Shown one piece after another: positions 51,201-61,185 of a stretch of 64,000 nt of DNA. The translations under genes were made by a program, and so were the position numbers. The stretch's first letter is position 1, and each line of letters opens with the position of its first letter. This stretch comes from JAGQIB01 sp041393395 (GTDB lineage Bacteria; ARS69): positions 248,001 through 312,000 of the forward strand of contig JAWKKG010000008.1 of the NCBI GenBank assembly GCA_041393395.1, written 5' to 3'. A model generated the notes under the pieces. That model saw only the letters and a program-made list of their open reading frames with translations, was not told where the DNA came from and searched no databases.

Positions 51201-54200
51201 CTACTGCAGTCGGGTGATCCGTTTCGTCTCGTGGACCGTTCCGGCCTCCAGACGGACGAAGTAGACGCCGGAGCCCACGCGCTCCCCTTGCGCGTCTCGT
51301 CCGTTCCACGTCGTCTCGTACCGGCCGGCCGGGCGTTCACCGTCCGCGAGAGTGATCACCCTTCGTCCGTTCACGTCGTACACCGCGATCCGGAACGATC
51401 CGCCCCGTGCGGGGACATCGAAGCGAATCGACGTCTCCTCGTCGGACGGGTTCGGACGCGGAGCACCGAGCGAGAACGACGCCGGGGCCCCTTCCACCTG
51501 CGGCGCGTCCACCGCCGAGGCTCCGACCGCGATCACGAGCCGGTACGAAGCCGTGCGGATCAGGTCGTTCGCATCGGTCTTGTGCACCGCAAGGCAGTGG
51601 TAGCCGGGGTTCGCGAACGTGATCGGCGGCAGATGCTCGTCCTCCCCGGGACCGCCGGAGTTCTCGGAGTACCAGGCCGAGAGCTTGACCTGGTACGGCT
51701 GCGATCCGTCGAAGAAGCGAAGCTGCAGATCCGCGTCGCCTCCCTCGGAGGCGATCGAGAAGTGGACCGGCAGGCCGACTGCTTCGGCCGGGACCCAGAC
51801 CTCGTACAGATCCAGGATCTCCCCGTTGCCGATCGTGTACGGGCCGTAGCTGGACGTGCCGGGACTCGCGACGAACACGGGCGCCTCGGATCGTTCCACC
51901 ACGAACGGTGTCGACGTCGCGTTCCAGTTCAGCACCGAGAAGTCCGGCACCGTCCCGGCCACGTTGTAGTTCACGATCGCGAAGTCCACCGCGCCGTCCG
52001 CCGCGTCTCCGGACCAGGTGAGGGGAGAGTTGAAGCCGTCCTTGCTGCCGACGTAGGCGTCGTGCACGCGCACGTCGTAGTCGGCATCCATCGCGAACGG
52101 CAGGACGCTGACCGCGGTCCAGTACGAGCGGAAGTCCGAGGAGAATCCGTCGCACGACCACTCCGGTCCCCAGCCCGCGGGGTCCTTGAGCGGTCCCCCC
52201 GATCGCGCGACCGGCGCGTCCGGCTCGAGCAGCAACGGGCTCCACGAGAACCAGTCCACGACGCGGTTGTCGTACTCGATCGACTCCGCCTGCTCCCCGT
52301 AGGCGTCCGTCTCCACGCGCAGGTGGTGCCGCCCACCGCGCACGATACTGAACGGATCCAGACCCTGCAGGGTATTGATCCACCGGCCCGTGAATCCTTG
52401 CGGAAACACGCCGCCGAGGAAGTACCAGTACCACACGTCGTCCACGAACAGATGATTCTGCCAGGCGGGGCCGCTGTCCCCGGGTCCCTGGTTCACCGTG
52501 GCGATGTTGTACGACGTGGTGGGCTGGTTGCCGTACAGGACCGCGGGGAGCGGCGCGTAGTCCGGCGTGGAGTCCGTGGTGTTCCGCGGAACGATCGGAC
52601 CGTACCAGCCGAACGGGGTCGTCGGAGCTAGGTTCATCAGCGGCGACGTGATCAGGTTGTACGCCAGGCTCTGGTTCAGATCGGCGGACGCCCGCTTCCA
52701 CACCGCGATCCCGTGCCACCCGGTGCGGTCGACGATCACCCACTCGTCCTGCGCCGGCCCCGCGTTGTCCGCGAACGCCACGGCCGACCACTTGCTGGTG
52801 AAGCCCGTGGGATCCTGGTGCACGGAGAGCCCGTAGTCCGCGTTCCCGGACAGCCACTGCACCTGGATGCGGGTCGGTACCCCGGCGGTGAGGAAGATCT
52901 CGTGCAGGTCCACGATCTCACCGACGCCGAGATCGTACGGACCGTTCGTCCCCGGATTCGCGATCACGCCCTGATCCGAGTCGTACTCCACGATCTTGTT
53001 CGCAAATCCGGACCAGTTCACCGCACTCGCATAGTAGGTTCCCGGCCCTACGACGTTCCGGTCCACGATGACGAAATCGGATAGGTCGAGACTTGCCGCG
53101 GAGATCGCCACCGCCGCTCCGAACCCGGCCTGCGGCACGTTCGTGGGGGCTTCGGCGTTCAGGTACACGTCGAAGTCCGAGGAAGCATCCGAGGGCAGCA
53201 CGGCGAAGGCCGTCCAGTACGACGCCGTCGTGCCGGAGAAGCCCTCGGAGTTGTAGTACGGCCCGGATCCCGTCGACTGTCGCGGCGGATCCCACGAGCG
53301 CACCACCGGCACGTTCTTCGTGAGCGCGAGCCCCGACCAGATGTACTGACGCGCCCAGTCATTGTCCTCGTTCCACTCGTCCTCCTCGCCGAAGACGTCG
53401 GCGCGGTTCAGGATCGTGTGACGGCCTCCCTTCACGATGTCCGGGCCGATGTTGCCGCACCACTGGACGTCGCCGGGATTCATGTTCGTGTTGTAGCAGA
53501 ACCAGATCCAGGCATCGTCGATGACCACGCCCGCGCGCGGATTGTTGATCGTGGGCGTGTACGAGTACGAAGGATTCGACTCCGTCCAGTTCCAGTAGGT
53601 CCCCGCGACGTTGCCGGGCAGCGCGCCCGCCTGCAGCGGCGCGTAGCCGAAGTTCGAGTCCGTCGACGAGCGCGGGAGGATCGGGTAGGACCAGCCGGCA
53701 GGAACGGCCGACGGCACCACGTCGGGCTCGATCCAGTTGATCGCCCACGGCAGGTTCGGCATCACGCCGATGTTCCGGGAGATCGGCGAGCCCTGCGGCG
53801 TCCCGTTGATCTTGAGACTGAGGCGAACCTGGGCCGGTGACAGAGTGATCCCGTACTTCGCCTTGGAGATCCCCTGGAGGTCGGCCGCCGCCCCCACGAT
53901 CATGGGCGACGCGCCGGACGTTCCGCCGAAGCCCGCCGTGTAGCTCTGCGTGCAGTCGCCGGTCCCGAGCCAGAGATCCCCGTAGCCCGTGGAGAAGATC
54001 CCGCTTCCCCACCCGTGCAGATCGATGCGGCTGCCGTAGTTCGTCCAGCACTCGGGCGAATGGCTGCCCGGCACCCCGGCGCCGACCAGGATGGCGCCGG
54101 AGTCGTTGCCGAACCACCCGCCGTAGATCGGCGAGTCGAGATTCATGGAACCGTTGCCGCCCGCCTCCACCACGATGATTCCGTTCGCCGTGGCGGTCTG

Positions 54201-55370
54201 GATCGCGAGGAAGCTCGCGAGGTCCCACTCCACGGGAACGAACTCGAACTGCGCGCAGTTGCACGCGCACGTCAGCCCGGAGTTCGGCCCGAGAATGTGG
54301 ATCTCGAGCAGCATCACCTCACCGGGAACGAGCCAGGCGTCCGCTTCCTGGATGTTCGCGGCCCAGGTCAGCTCCGAATCGAAGTCGCACATCTTGAGCG
54401 TGACGTCCGGCGAGATGCCGGTCATGCCGAAGCCGTCGCTGCAGGCGCCGATCTCGCCGAGCACGGCCGTGCCGTGCGCCGGATCCGATCCGCCGCTCGC
54501 GCCGTTCAGCACGTCGCTCGCGAAGACCGGCAGATCCTCGTGCCCGAAGCACCAGTCCCATTCGAGATCGGCGACCCAGTACGAGGTGCCGTAGCCGTTG
54601 CCGCCCGGGTGGTAGGCCCAGGCGTAGTCGGCGTCGAGGCCGGTGGGCGCGGGGTCGCGATAGGTCTGCGACGCATCCCAGTTCGGGGTGGCCGGAGCCG
54701 CGTCCGCACACGGGCCCGGGGCTTCACCCGGCGCCTGCAGGTACGCGAGCTCCACCAGATCCAGCGCGAGGAACTCGTTCGCGAGGTCCGGACCGCGTTC
54801 GCTCGGCGTGTCGAACGTGAACACGTAGAGGTTGTTGAGGTCGGCGAGCGCTCGCCCGGACATCTGCTGTCCGGTCTCGCGGTTCTCGTCCAGGATCCGC
54901 TCCTCGGTGTCGAACACGCGATGGAGCGTGGCGTCGGGGTAGCGCGCCAGGATGTCCTGTACCTCGGGCAGCGGACTCCCGTCCGCGCGCAGCGTGCCCT
55001 GACGCAGCCGCACGGGAACGTCGTCCACGAACTTCACGATGATCTTGTCGCGCGAGAGCTCGCGCCGTCCGTCGACCCGGTCCGGTTTCACCGGGAGCGT
55101 GCGGGGCGTGAGCGCGCGCGCCGCCGGCGGCAACGTGATCCCCATCGCGCGGAGCTGTTCGGCGTGACTCTGGGGACGCCGCTCCCAGCCCTCCGGCAGG
55201 TCGGCGTTCCGGTGTCCCACGAGCTCGCCGTTCGAGTCGTAGTAGAAGTCCCCGCGCGTTTCGGCGATCTCGAGCGCACGGGCGGTTGGCGTGACGGCCA
55301 CGAGGATCGCGGCGAGCACGGTCGCGAGGGACGACCGCGCCGAAGCCGCGGGTTGAGACGTCGTTCTCAT
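51201..55370 (-). CDS. Large secreted subtilase (S8) with CARDB-like repeats and sorting-type domain
   Basis: 1389 residues. A signal peptide (1-32) precedes a propeptide-like region to about 215 (IIVKFVDDVPVRLRQG, DLNNLYVFTF). The subtilisin triad is D268 in YWVADLEWDW, H299 in DPAHGTAVLGE and S485 in GGTSGASPM, with the oxyanion Asn at 406 in VEAGGNGS. From about 550 to 1290 there are two similar blocks, each with N-D-W-A-R-Q-Y-I-W-S-G-L-type or R-V-V-D-W-F-S-W-S segments and a pre-peptidase-like Y-D-L-G-V-G-E-I-V-D-L-H-E-I/Y-G-P-Y-T-I-G-N-G-E-I-L-D-L-Y-E unit. The last 90 residues (APRPNPSDEETSIRFDVPARGG to KRITRLQ) are the sorting-type module. An extracellular protease, directly downstream of a secreted coiled-coil protein. 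Confidence 0.9.
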   Translation of the reverse strand: MRTTSQPAASARSSLATVLAAILVAVTPTARALEIAETRGDFYYDSNGELVGHRNADLPEGWERRPQSHAEQLRAMGITLPPAARALTPRTLPVKPDRVDGRRELSRDKIIVKFVDDVPVRLRQGTLRADGSPLPEVQDILARYPDATLHRVFDTEERILDENRETGQQMSGRALADLNNLYVFTFDTPSERGPDLANEFLALDLVELAYLQAPGEAPGPCADAAPATPNWDASQTYRDPAPTGLDADYAWAYHPGGNGYGTSYWVADLEWDWCFGHEDLPVFASDVLNGASGGSDPAHGTAVLGEIGACSDGFGMTGISPDVTLKMCDFDSELTWAANIQEADAWLVPGEVMLLEIHILGPNSGLTCACNCAQFEFVPVEWDLASFLAIQTATANGIIVVEAGGNGSMNLDSPIYGGWFGNDSGAILVGAGVPGSHSPECWTNYGSRIDLHGWGSGIFSTGYGDLWLGTGDCTQSYTAGFGGTSGASPMIVGAAADLQGISKAKYGITLSPAQVRLSLKINGTPQGSPISRNIGVMPNLPWAINWIEPDVVPSAVPAGWSYPILPRSSTDSNFGYAPLQAGALPGNVAGTYWNWTESNPSYSYTPTINNPRAGVVIDDAWIWFCYNTNMNPGDVQWCGNIGPDIVKGGRHTILNRADVFGEEDEWNEDNDWARQYIWSGLALTKNVPVVRSWDPPRQSTGSGPYYNSEGFSGTTASYWTAFAVLPSDASSDFDVYLNAEAPTNVPQAGFGAAVAISAASLDLSDFVIVDRNVVGPGTYYASAVNWSGFANKIVEYDSDQGVIANPGTNGPYDLGVGEIVDLHEIFLTAGVPTRIQVQWLSGNADYGLSVHQDPTGFTSKWSAVAFADNAGPAQDEWVIVDRTGWHGIAVWKRASADLNQSLAYNLITSPLMNLAPTTPFGWYGPIVPRNTTDSTPDYAPLPAVLYGNQPTTSYNIATVNQGPGDSGPAWQNHLFVDDVWYWYFLGGVFPQGFTGRWINTLQGLDPFSIVRGGRHHLRVETDAYGEQAESIEYDNRVVDWFSWSPLLLEPDAPVARSGGPLKDPAGWGPEWSCDGFSSDFRSYWTAVSVLPFAMDADYDVRVHDAYVGSKDGFNSPLTWSGDAADGAVDFAIVNYNVAGTVPDFSVLNWNATSTPFVVERSEAPVFVASPGTSSYGPYTIGNGEILDLYEVWVPAEAVGLPVHFSIASEGGDADLQLRFFDGSQPYQVKLSAWYSENSGGPGEDEHLPPITFANPGYHCLAVHKTDANDLIRTASYRLVIAVGASAVDAPQVEGAPASFSLGAPRPNPSDEETSIRFDVPARGGSFRIAVYDVNGRRVITLADGERPAGRYETTWNGRDAQGERVGSGVYFVRLEAGTVHETKRITRLQ

Positions 55371-55379
55371 GGCGCCCCC

Positions 55380-55922
55380 CTACTTCTCGAGCCCGAGCTG
55401 ACGGGCGCGTTCGCGGGCGATCGCGGGGTCGGCCGGCGCGGGACGATACTTCTCCGGATTCCGCAACCGATCGAGCGCTTGCTCGAAGTCGGCCACGCGG
55501 GCGGCGTCCTCGTTCAGCATCGCGATCTCCAGACCGAGCTCGGTCGAGCGCAGCAGAAGCGCCTGCTTCGCCTCCTCCATCCGCCGCTGGATCTCGAGCT
55601 GCGCTTCGCCGCGCGGCGCGGCCTGCAGGTCGGCCACGAGCTGCGCGAGCCGCGCCTCCGTGTCCACCGCCGCGGTCGCCTGTTCGTCGTAGAGTCGCCG
55701 AATCTGGGCGCGAACCTCCGGATCGCGGGCCTGGATCGGTCCGTACCGGACCTCACCGGGGCCGGGGGTGGCCGGGAGGGCGTCCCGCTCGGCCTCGGTC
55801 ACCGCGCGGGCCTCTCCCGTGGCGGGTGCGTCCGCCGCCGCGGCGACGGTCGGGAACATCGAGGGGCTCGCGGCGAGCAGCAACGTCGCCACGGCGGCCG
55901 GGAAGATCGAGTGAGAGCGCAT
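55380..55922 (-). CDS. Secreted coiled-coil protein of unknown function
   Basis: 180 residues. A signal peptide (about 1-29, ending AAA-A) is followed by a mature protein dominated by heptad-like helices rich in Ala, Glu, Arg and Gln (RAQIRRLYDEQATAAVDTEARLAQLVADLQAAPRGEAQLEIQRRMEEAKQALLLRSTELGLEIAMLNEDAARVADFEQALDRL), suggesting a dimeric or trimeric coiled coil. No family recognised. Its stop is 10 bp before the subtilase start, so the two are likely co-transcribed; a role as chaperone or inhibitor of that protease is possible but unproven. Confidence 0.82.
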   Translation of the reverse strand: MRSHSIFPAAVATLLLAASPSMFPTVAAAADAPATGEARAVTEAERDALPATPGPGEVRYGPIQARDPEVRAQIRRLYDEQATAAVDTEARLAQLVADLQAAPRGEAQLEIQRRMEEAKQALLLRSTELGLEIAMLNEDAARVADFEQALDRLRNPEKYRPAPADPAIARERARQLGLEK

Positions 55923-56042
55923 GGGGGGCCTCCGGTTCGCGGGGAGACGACGGACTCCGCGGACTCGGCACGCCGCGGCCGAATCCGTCGCTGAATGTCC
56001 ATGCGCCGGTCCGGGCCGGAACGGGCCACGCGGGTCCCGAAG

Positions 56043-56071
56043 TTGACGGCACGTCCGGCGGCGCGCATCTT
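56043..56071 (+). promoter_or_regulatory. Candidate promoter of the HlyD/ABC exporter operon
   Basis: TTGACG (56043-56048), a 17-bp spacer and CATCTT (56066-56071), 42 nt before ATG 56114. The -35 matches 5 of 6; the -10 is weak. Confidence 0.4.
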
Positions 56072-56113
56072 CGCCCCGGCGCCGCCGACCGGGTGGCGCG
56101 AGGGCGGACGCTC

Positions 56114-57085
56114 ATGAAGCGATTCCCGGTGCTCTGCGGTCTCCTCGCCCTGACGATGCTCGTGGGCTGCGGGGACTCGAACGAGGGCACCTACCAGGGC
56201 TACGTCGAGGGAGAGTACGTCTACGTCGCGTCGCCGCTGGCGGGGACGCTGACGAGCCTCGACGTCGCCCGCGGGGATCACGTGTCCGCGGAGCAGTCCC
56301 TGTTCCAGCTCGACGACGAGGTGGAGGCGGCCGAGCTGAGGCGATCGGAGCACGCGGTGGCCGAGGCGAGCGCCCAGCTCGACGACGTGCGCAAGGGTCT
56401 CCGGCCGTCCGAGATCGCCGCCCTCGAGGCGCAGCGCGACCGCGCCCGGGCGACCCTCACGCTCGCGGAGTCGCAACTGGAGCGAGCGAAGCGGCTGCAC
56501 GCGGCGGAGGATCCCCTGATCTCGGACGAGGAGCTGGAGCAGGCCGAAGCGCAACGCGACGCCGATCGGGCGCAGCTCGCCCAGGCAGAGGCCGACCTGA
56601 AGACGGCCCGGCTCGGCGGACGCACGGACGCCGTACGCGCCGCAGAAGCTCGCCTCGCCGAGGCGGAGGCTTCCCACACGCAGGCCGCGTGGTCCGTGGA
56701 GCAGAAGCACCGGGCGGCGCCCGCGAGTGCGTTCGTCGACGACACGCTGTACGACGTCGGCGAGTGGGTCGGCGCGGGACGGCCGGTGGTGGTGCTCCTG
56801 CCGCCGGAGAACCGCAAGGCGCGCTTCTTCGTGCCGGAGCCGGTGCTGGCGCGCGTCGCGCCGGGCCGGAATGTGTCCGTGCATCTCGACGGTCTGGACC
56901 GCCCGCTCGAGGCGACGATCTCCTACGTCTCCTCCGAGGCGGAGTTCACGCCGCCCGTGATCTACAGCAAGCAGAACCGGTCGAAGCTCGTCTACATGGT
57001 GGAGGCGACGTTCCCGCCGGACGTCGCGGAGAACCTGCGTCCGGGCCAGCCGCTCGACGTGCGACTCGAGGTCGAGTCGCCGTGA
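56114..57085 (+). CDS. HlyD-type periplasmic adaptor lipoprotein (YbhG-like)
   Basis: 323 residues. Signal with lipobox M-L-V-G-C at residues 16-20, so lipid-anchored. The biotinyl-lipoyl-like half (YQGYVEGEYVYVASPLAGTLTSLDVARGDHVSAEQSLFQLDD) leads into a long alpha-helical hairpin rich in Ala/Glu (about 75-200), then the second half and a beta-barrel domain (FVDDTLYDVGEWVGAGRPVVVLLPPENRKARFFVPEPVLARVAPGRNVSVHLDGL). It matches YbhG-type adaptors, which pair with ABC-2 exporters. The stop overlaps the GTG of the ATPase gene (GTGA). It would link the inner-membrane pump to an outer-membrane channel, which is not encoded nearby. Confidence 0.92.
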   Translation: MKRFPVLCGLLALTMLVGCGDSNEGTYQGYVEGEYVYVASPLAGTLTSLDVARGDHVSAEQSLFQLDDEVEAAELRRSEHAVAEASAQLDDVRKGLRPSEIAALEAQRDRARATLTLAESQLERAKRLHAAEDPLISDEELEQAEAQRDADRAQLAQAEADLKTARLGGRTDAVRAAEARLAEAEASHTQAAWSVEQKHRAAPASAFVDDTLYDVGEWVGAGRPVVVLLPPENRKARFFVPEPVLARVAPGRNVSVHLDGLDRPLEATISYVSSEAEFTPPVIYSKQNRSKLVYMVEATFPPDVAENLRPGQPLDVRLEVESP

Positions 57086-58005
57086 GCCAGGACTTCGTGA
57101 TCGACGTCTCGGGGATCACGAAGCGGTTCGGTTCCCTGACCGTGGTCGACGACATCTCCCTCCAGGTCGGCCGTGGCGAGATCTACGGATTCCTCGGTCC
57201 GAACGGCAGCGGCAAGACCACGTTTCTGCGAATGCTGTGCGGCCTCCTCACGCCCGACGCCGGCCGTGGAACCTGCCTCGGCTACGACGTGCTGACCCAG
57301 GCCACGGACATCAAGAAGAACGTCGGCTACATGACCCAGCGGTTCTCTTTCTACGAGGATCTCTCGCTCGAGGAGAACCTGGACTTCATCGCGCAGATCT
57401 ACGGTCTGCCGGGGCGTCGCGCCGCCGTGCGTGAGAGCCTCGATCGACTCGGCATGTACGGACGCCGCAAGCAGCTCGCGGGCGAGCTCTCCGGCGGCTG
57501 GAAGCAGCGGCTCGCGCTGGCCGCCTGTCTGATCCACTCCCCTCTCCTGCTCCTGCTGGACGAGCCGACCGCGGGCGTGGACCCCAAGGCGCGCCGCGAC
57601 TTCTGGGAAGAAGTCCACCGCCTCGCCGGCGACGGCATGACCGTGCTGATCACCACGCACTACATGGACGAAGCGGAGCGCTGTCACCGGATCGCCTACC
57701 TCGCGTACGGGAAGCTGCTCACGCGCGGCAGCGTGGACGAAGTCGTGACGAAGGCGGGACTCACGACCTGGGAGGTCTCCGGTCCGCACCTCTACCGCCT
57801 CGCCCCGGAGCTCCGGCGGCTGGACGGCGTGGAACAGGTCGTCGCGTTCGGGACGGCCCTGCACGTCAGCGGGCGGGACGCCGACGCGCTGCGCGAGAGC
57901 CTCGCCCCGTACTTCACGGATTCCTACGAATGGAGACCGGTCGAGTCCCGCCTCGAAGACGTCTTCATCAGTCTCATGAGCCGCAGTACGGACCAGTACT
58001 CGTGA
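57082..58005 (+). CDS. ABC exporter ATP-binding protein (YbhF-like)
   Basis: 307 residues, one nucleotide-binding domain. Walker A is GPNGSGKT, the signature is L-S-G-G-W-K-Q-R, Walker B is LLLLLDEP, and the switch His is in VLITTHYMDEAERC. The residue pattern fits ABC-2-type drug/lipid exporters. A C-terminal regulatory part of about 80 residues follows (SVDEVVTKAGLTTWEVSG...). E. coli YbhF has two such domains; here there is one. GTG 57082 overlaps the adaptor stop, and its own stop overlaps the permease GTG (58002-58005). Confidence 0.95.
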   Translation: MSQDFVIDVSGITKRFGSLTVVDDISLQVGRGEIYGFLGPNGSGKTTFLRMLCGLLTPDAGRGTCLGYDVLTQATDIKKNVGYMTQRFSFYEDLSLEENLDFIAQIYGLPGRRAAVRESLDRLGMYGRRKQLAGELSGGWKQRLALAACLIHSPLLLLLDEPTAGVDPKARRDFWEEVHRLAGDGMTVLITTHYMDEAERCHRIAYLAYGKLLTRGSVDEVVTKAGLTTWEVSGPHLYRLAPELRRLDGVEQVVAFGTALHVSGRDADALRESLAPYFTDSYEWRPVESRLEDVFISLMSRSTDQYS

Positions 58006-59135
58006 GCGCCTTTCGCTGGGCACGCTTCCGGGCGATCGTCGCGAAGGAGTTCATCCAGATGCGGCGCGATCGCCTCACGTTCGGGATGATGGTCGGCATC
58101 CCGATGATGCAGCTGATCCTGTTCGGATTCGCGATCAACTCCGACCCGAAGCACCTCCCCACGGCCGTGTACTCGGCCGACAACAGCCCGTTCTCGCGCA
58201 CGCTCGTGTGGGGGATCGAGAACAGCGACTACTTCCGGATCGTGCGCGAGGCGGAGTCCGAAGAGGAGATCGCCTCGCTGCTGGACGAAGGCCGCGTCCA
58301 GTTCGTGCTGCACGTTCCCGTGGACTTCTCGCGCGATCTGCTGCGAGGGGATCGCCCGCAGTTGCTTCTCGAGGCCGACGCCACCGACCCCGCCGCGACC
58401 GGCAACGCGCTGGCGGCCGTGAGCAACCTGCTGGACACGGTGCTTCGACGTGATCTGGTGGGCCCGCTCGAGGGACTGCGGGCGACCCCGGGTCCGGTGG
58501 AGCTCCGCACCCACCGACTCTACAACCCGGACATCGTCACGCAGTACAACATCGTCCCCGGCCTCATGGGTGTGGTTCTCACGATGACGATGGTCGTGAT
58601 CACGTCGCTCGCGATCACGCGAGAGCGGGAGCGCGGCACCATGGAGAATCTCCTCTCCACACCGGCGCGCCCCGGAGAGGTCATGATCGGGAAGATCGTA
58701 CCGTACGTACTGGTCGGCTACATCCAGGTGTTCCTGATCCTGCTCGCCGCGCGCTACCTGTTCCACGTGCCGATCGTCGGCAGCATCCCGCTCCTGCTCG
58801 CCGTGATGCTGCCGTTCATCGTGGCGAACCTCTCGGTGGGAGTCACCTTCTCCACGCTCGCGCAGAATCAACTGCAGGCCGTGCAGATGGCGTTCTTCTT
58901 CTTCCTCCCCTCGATCCTGCTCTCCGGCTTCATGTTCCCGTTCCGCGGGATGCCGGAATGGGCGCAGGTCGTGGGGCAGGTCCTGCCGCTGACCCACTTC
59001 CTGCGGATCGTTCGAGGCATCCTGCTCAAGGGGAACGGACTCCTCCAGATCCTGCCCGAACTGTGGCCGATCGGACTGTTCGTGCTGATCGTGATGACGG
59101 TGGGCATCAAGCGCTACCGACAGACGCTGGACTGA
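58002..59135 (+). CDS. ABC-2 type permease (YbhS/YbhR-like)
   Basis: 377 residues. One N-terminal membrane helix (LTFGMMVGIPMMQLILFGFAI), a large periplasmic loop (about 50-175), then five C-terminal helices including VVLTMTMVVITSLAITRERERGTMENLLSTPARPGEVMIGKIVPYVLVGYIQVFLILLAA and the ABC-2 motif FFFLPSILLSGFMFPFRGMPEWAQ. Only one permease gene is present, so the pump is probably a homodimer with the ATPase. Start GTG 58002. Substrate unknown; related systems export cationic drugs, lipids or toxins. Confidence 0.94.
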   Translation: MSAFRWARFRAIVAKEFIQMRRDRLTFGMMVGIPMMQLILFGFAINSDPKHLPTAVYSADNSPFSRTLVWGIENSDYFRIVREAESEEEIASLLDEGRVQFVLHVPVDFSRDLLRGDRPQLLLEADATDPAATGNALAAVSNLLDTVLRRDLVGPLEGLRATPGPVELRTHRLYNPDIVTQYNIVPGLMGVVLTMTMVVITSLAITRERERGTMENLLSTPARPGEVMIGKIVPYVLVGYIQVFLILLAARYLFHVPIVGSIPLLLAVMLPFIVANLSVGVTFSTLAQNQLQAVQMAFFFFLPSILLSGFMFPFRGMPEWAQVVGQVLPLTHFLRIVRGILLKGNGLLQILPELWPIGLFVLIVMTVGIKRYRQTLD

Positions 59136-59183
59136 GTCGGATCACCGACCGCGTGCGGCCCCGGCGGCGGCTCGGGATGCTCG

Positions 59184-61103
59184 TCAGCGAAGCCGATTCA
59201 CCACGCGGACTCGCCGGCGCGCGTCTCCTCCCAGGGACACGAAGTAGACTCCCGCCGCGACCGATCTCCCGGCATCGTCGCGGCCGTCCCAGACGACGGC
59301 ATGCTCGCCCGCGGGGAATGGCTCGGAGCGCGTGAGCGTCCGGATCCTCCGCCCCGCGACGTCGTGCACGGTGAGCGACACCGGCCTCGACGAGGAGATC
59401 GCGAACCGGAGGGTCGTGCTCGCGCGAAACGGATTCGGCGTGTTGACGAGCCCGGACGCACCCCGCCGCGCGACGTCGGGCGCCGAGGTCGCCGTCTCCG
59501 ACGCGGGGCCGAGCGCGAGACCGTACGGACTGACCAACCCGGCAACCAGGTCCTCGAGCTGCGTCCCGTCGAGAGCGCAGCTCTGGATCTTGCCCGCCAC
59601 GTCGTCGGTCCAGAGCAGTCGGCTGGAGGCGTGGTCGATCTCGAGGTGCCGGGGCAGGCCGAGTCCGGTCACGAGATCCGCCGGAGCGGACCCGTCCAGT
59701 GCGGAGCGTCGGACCTTTCCCGCCTCGGTCCAGTAGAGCGCACGCCCGGCGACGTCGATCGCCACGGCCGCCGGATGCGACGTCACGACCGGCAGCGTCT
59801 CCACGTTCGTTCCGTCGAGGTCCGCGCGGTGCAGCGAGCCGGGGAATGCGTTCTCGGCCCAGTAGAGCTTCACGTCGAGCGGGTCGATCGCGATTCCGCT
59901 GACGCTCGAGAGGCCCGTGGTCACGAGATCCTGCACGTTCGACCCGTCCAGATCCGAGCACTGGATGCGATCCGTCCCCCGATCGGTCCAGTAGAGCTTG
60001 TTCGTGATCGGACACACGATCAGCCCGTCCGGAATCTGCAGTCCGCTCACCACGTCCTCCACGCCGGCGCCGTCGAGGTCCGCCCGCTGGATCCGATCCG
60101 TTCCCGCGTCGCACCAGTACATCTTTCCGTGCACGGGATCCGTGGCGACGCCCTGCGGAAGGGAGAGTCCCGTCGTCACGAGGTCGACCGCGTCGGAGCC
60201 ATCCAGTCGCACCCGGCGCACGCGGTCCGATCCGTAGTCCGTGAAGTAGATCGCGTCTTGCGGCCAGACGGTCGGCGTGGCGACGATCCCGTAGGGAGCG
60301 GACACGTTCGCGACGATCTCGGTCCCGGTGCCGTCGAGGTTCGCCCGCTGGATCCGTTGCCCCGAGTAGTCTCCCCAGTACATCTTGCCGAGGTACGGAT
60401 CGAGATGCAGGAACGTCAGGAGGTTCCCGCTCGCGTCGACGACCGTCTCCACGGCGCCCCCGTCGAGCGGCGCCCGCTGGACGTAGCCGGTGGACGTCGT
60501 CCAGTAGAGTCTGCCGGTCGCGAGGTCCAGCTCCACGTCGTACGGATTCGTCACGGCCACGATCTCCTCCGGCGCGCTCCCGTCGAGATTCGCCCGCCCG
60601 ATCCGGTGACCGTACTGCTCGGTCCAGTACACTCTCCCGCCCGCCGGATCCAGAGCGACCCCGAACGGGTAGTGCGCGTACGGGATCACGGTCTCGATCT
60701 GTGTTCCGTCGAGGTTCGCCCGCCGGACACGGTTCGCGCTGCGCTCGGTCCAGTAGATCTTGCCGAGCTCGTGGTCCAGGGCGAGACCGCAGGGGAGCGT
60801 GTCGTTCTCCAGCGCGACCAGGACTTCATCGCTCGTCCCGTCGGGGAGGCAGCGACGGATCGCGGGCGGATTGTTCGGCGCGGAGTAGTAGACGTATCCC
60901 TCGGCCGGATCGAACGCGACGTCGGCGGTGTTGAAGACCGTCGGGGCGACGTCCTGGATCGAGCTCCCGTCCAGGTTCGCGCGACGAACGGTCGGGCCGT
61001 CGGCGTCGATCCAGTACACCTGCGGGACGGCGGCGACCACGGAGGGTCCCAGGGTCGCGAGCAGTACCGGCAGAGCGAGCCGGCCGGCAGCGGCAAAGTT
61101 CAT
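59184..61103 (-). CDS. Secreted YWTD-repeat double beta-propeller with sorting-type domain
   Basis: 639 residues. A signal peptide (about 1-25) is followed by twelve LDL-receptor class-B-like repeats of about 43 residues, each with an I/L/M-Y-W-T-D/E start and an R-x-x-L-D-G turn (VYWIDADG..RRANLDGS, VYWTEQYGHRIGRANLDGS, MYWCDAGTDRIQRADLDGA, LYWTDRGTDRIQCSDLDGS and others). Twelve blades make two six-bladed propellers. The end (NTPNPFRASTTLRFAISSSRPVSL ... WDGRDDAGRSVAAGVYFVSL ... VVNRLR) is the sorting-type module. It is probably a surface-exposed binding protein; no enzymatic residues are seen. It converges on the ABC permease gene. Confidence 0.9.
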   Translation of the reverse strand: MNFAAAGRLALPVLLATLGPSVVAAVPQVYWIDADGPTVRRANLDGSSIQDVAPTVFNTADVAFDPAEGYVYYSAPNNPPAIRRCLPDGTSDEVLVALENDTLPCGLALDHELGKIYWTERSANRVRRANLDGTQIETVIPYAHYPFGVALDPAGGRVYWTEQYGHRIGRANLDGSAPEEIVAVTNPYDVELDLATGRLYWTTSTGYVQRAPLDGGAVETVVDASGNLLTFLHLDPYLGKMYWGDYSGQRIQRANLDGTGTEIVANVSAPYGIVATPTVWPQDAIYFTDYGSDRVRRVRLDGSDAVDLVTTGLSLPQGVATDPVHGKMYWCDAGTDRIQRADLDGAGVEDVVSGLQIPDGLIVCPITNKLYWTDRGTDRIQCSDLDGSNVQDLVTTGLSSVSGIAIDPLDVKLYWAENAFPGSLHRADLDGTNVETLPVVTSHPAAVAIDVAGRALYWTEAGKVRRSALDGSAPADLVTGLGLPRHLEIDHASSRLLWTDDVAGKIQSCALDGTQLEDLVAGLVSPYGLALGPASETATSAPDVARRGASGLVNTPNPFRASTTLRFAISSSRPVSLTVHDVAGRRIRTLTRSEPFPAGEHAVVWDGRDDAGRSVAAGVYFVSLGGDARRRVRVVNRLR

Positions 61104-61142
61104 CGGACTCTCTCTCCGGATGGGGGATCACGAAGAGAGAAC

Positions 61143-61178
61143 GTCCCGGCCCGCCGCGGAAGTTGCACGGGCCGGGAC
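61143..61178 (-). terminator. Terminator-like hairpin after the chimeric remnant gene
   Basis: Perfect 11-bp stem GTCCCGGCCCG with CGGGCCGGGAC (61143-61153 and 61168-61178), 14-nt loop, with minus-strand tail GTTCTCTCTT, 8 nt after the stop at 61186. Confidence 0.6.
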
Positions 61179-61185
61179 CCAACGA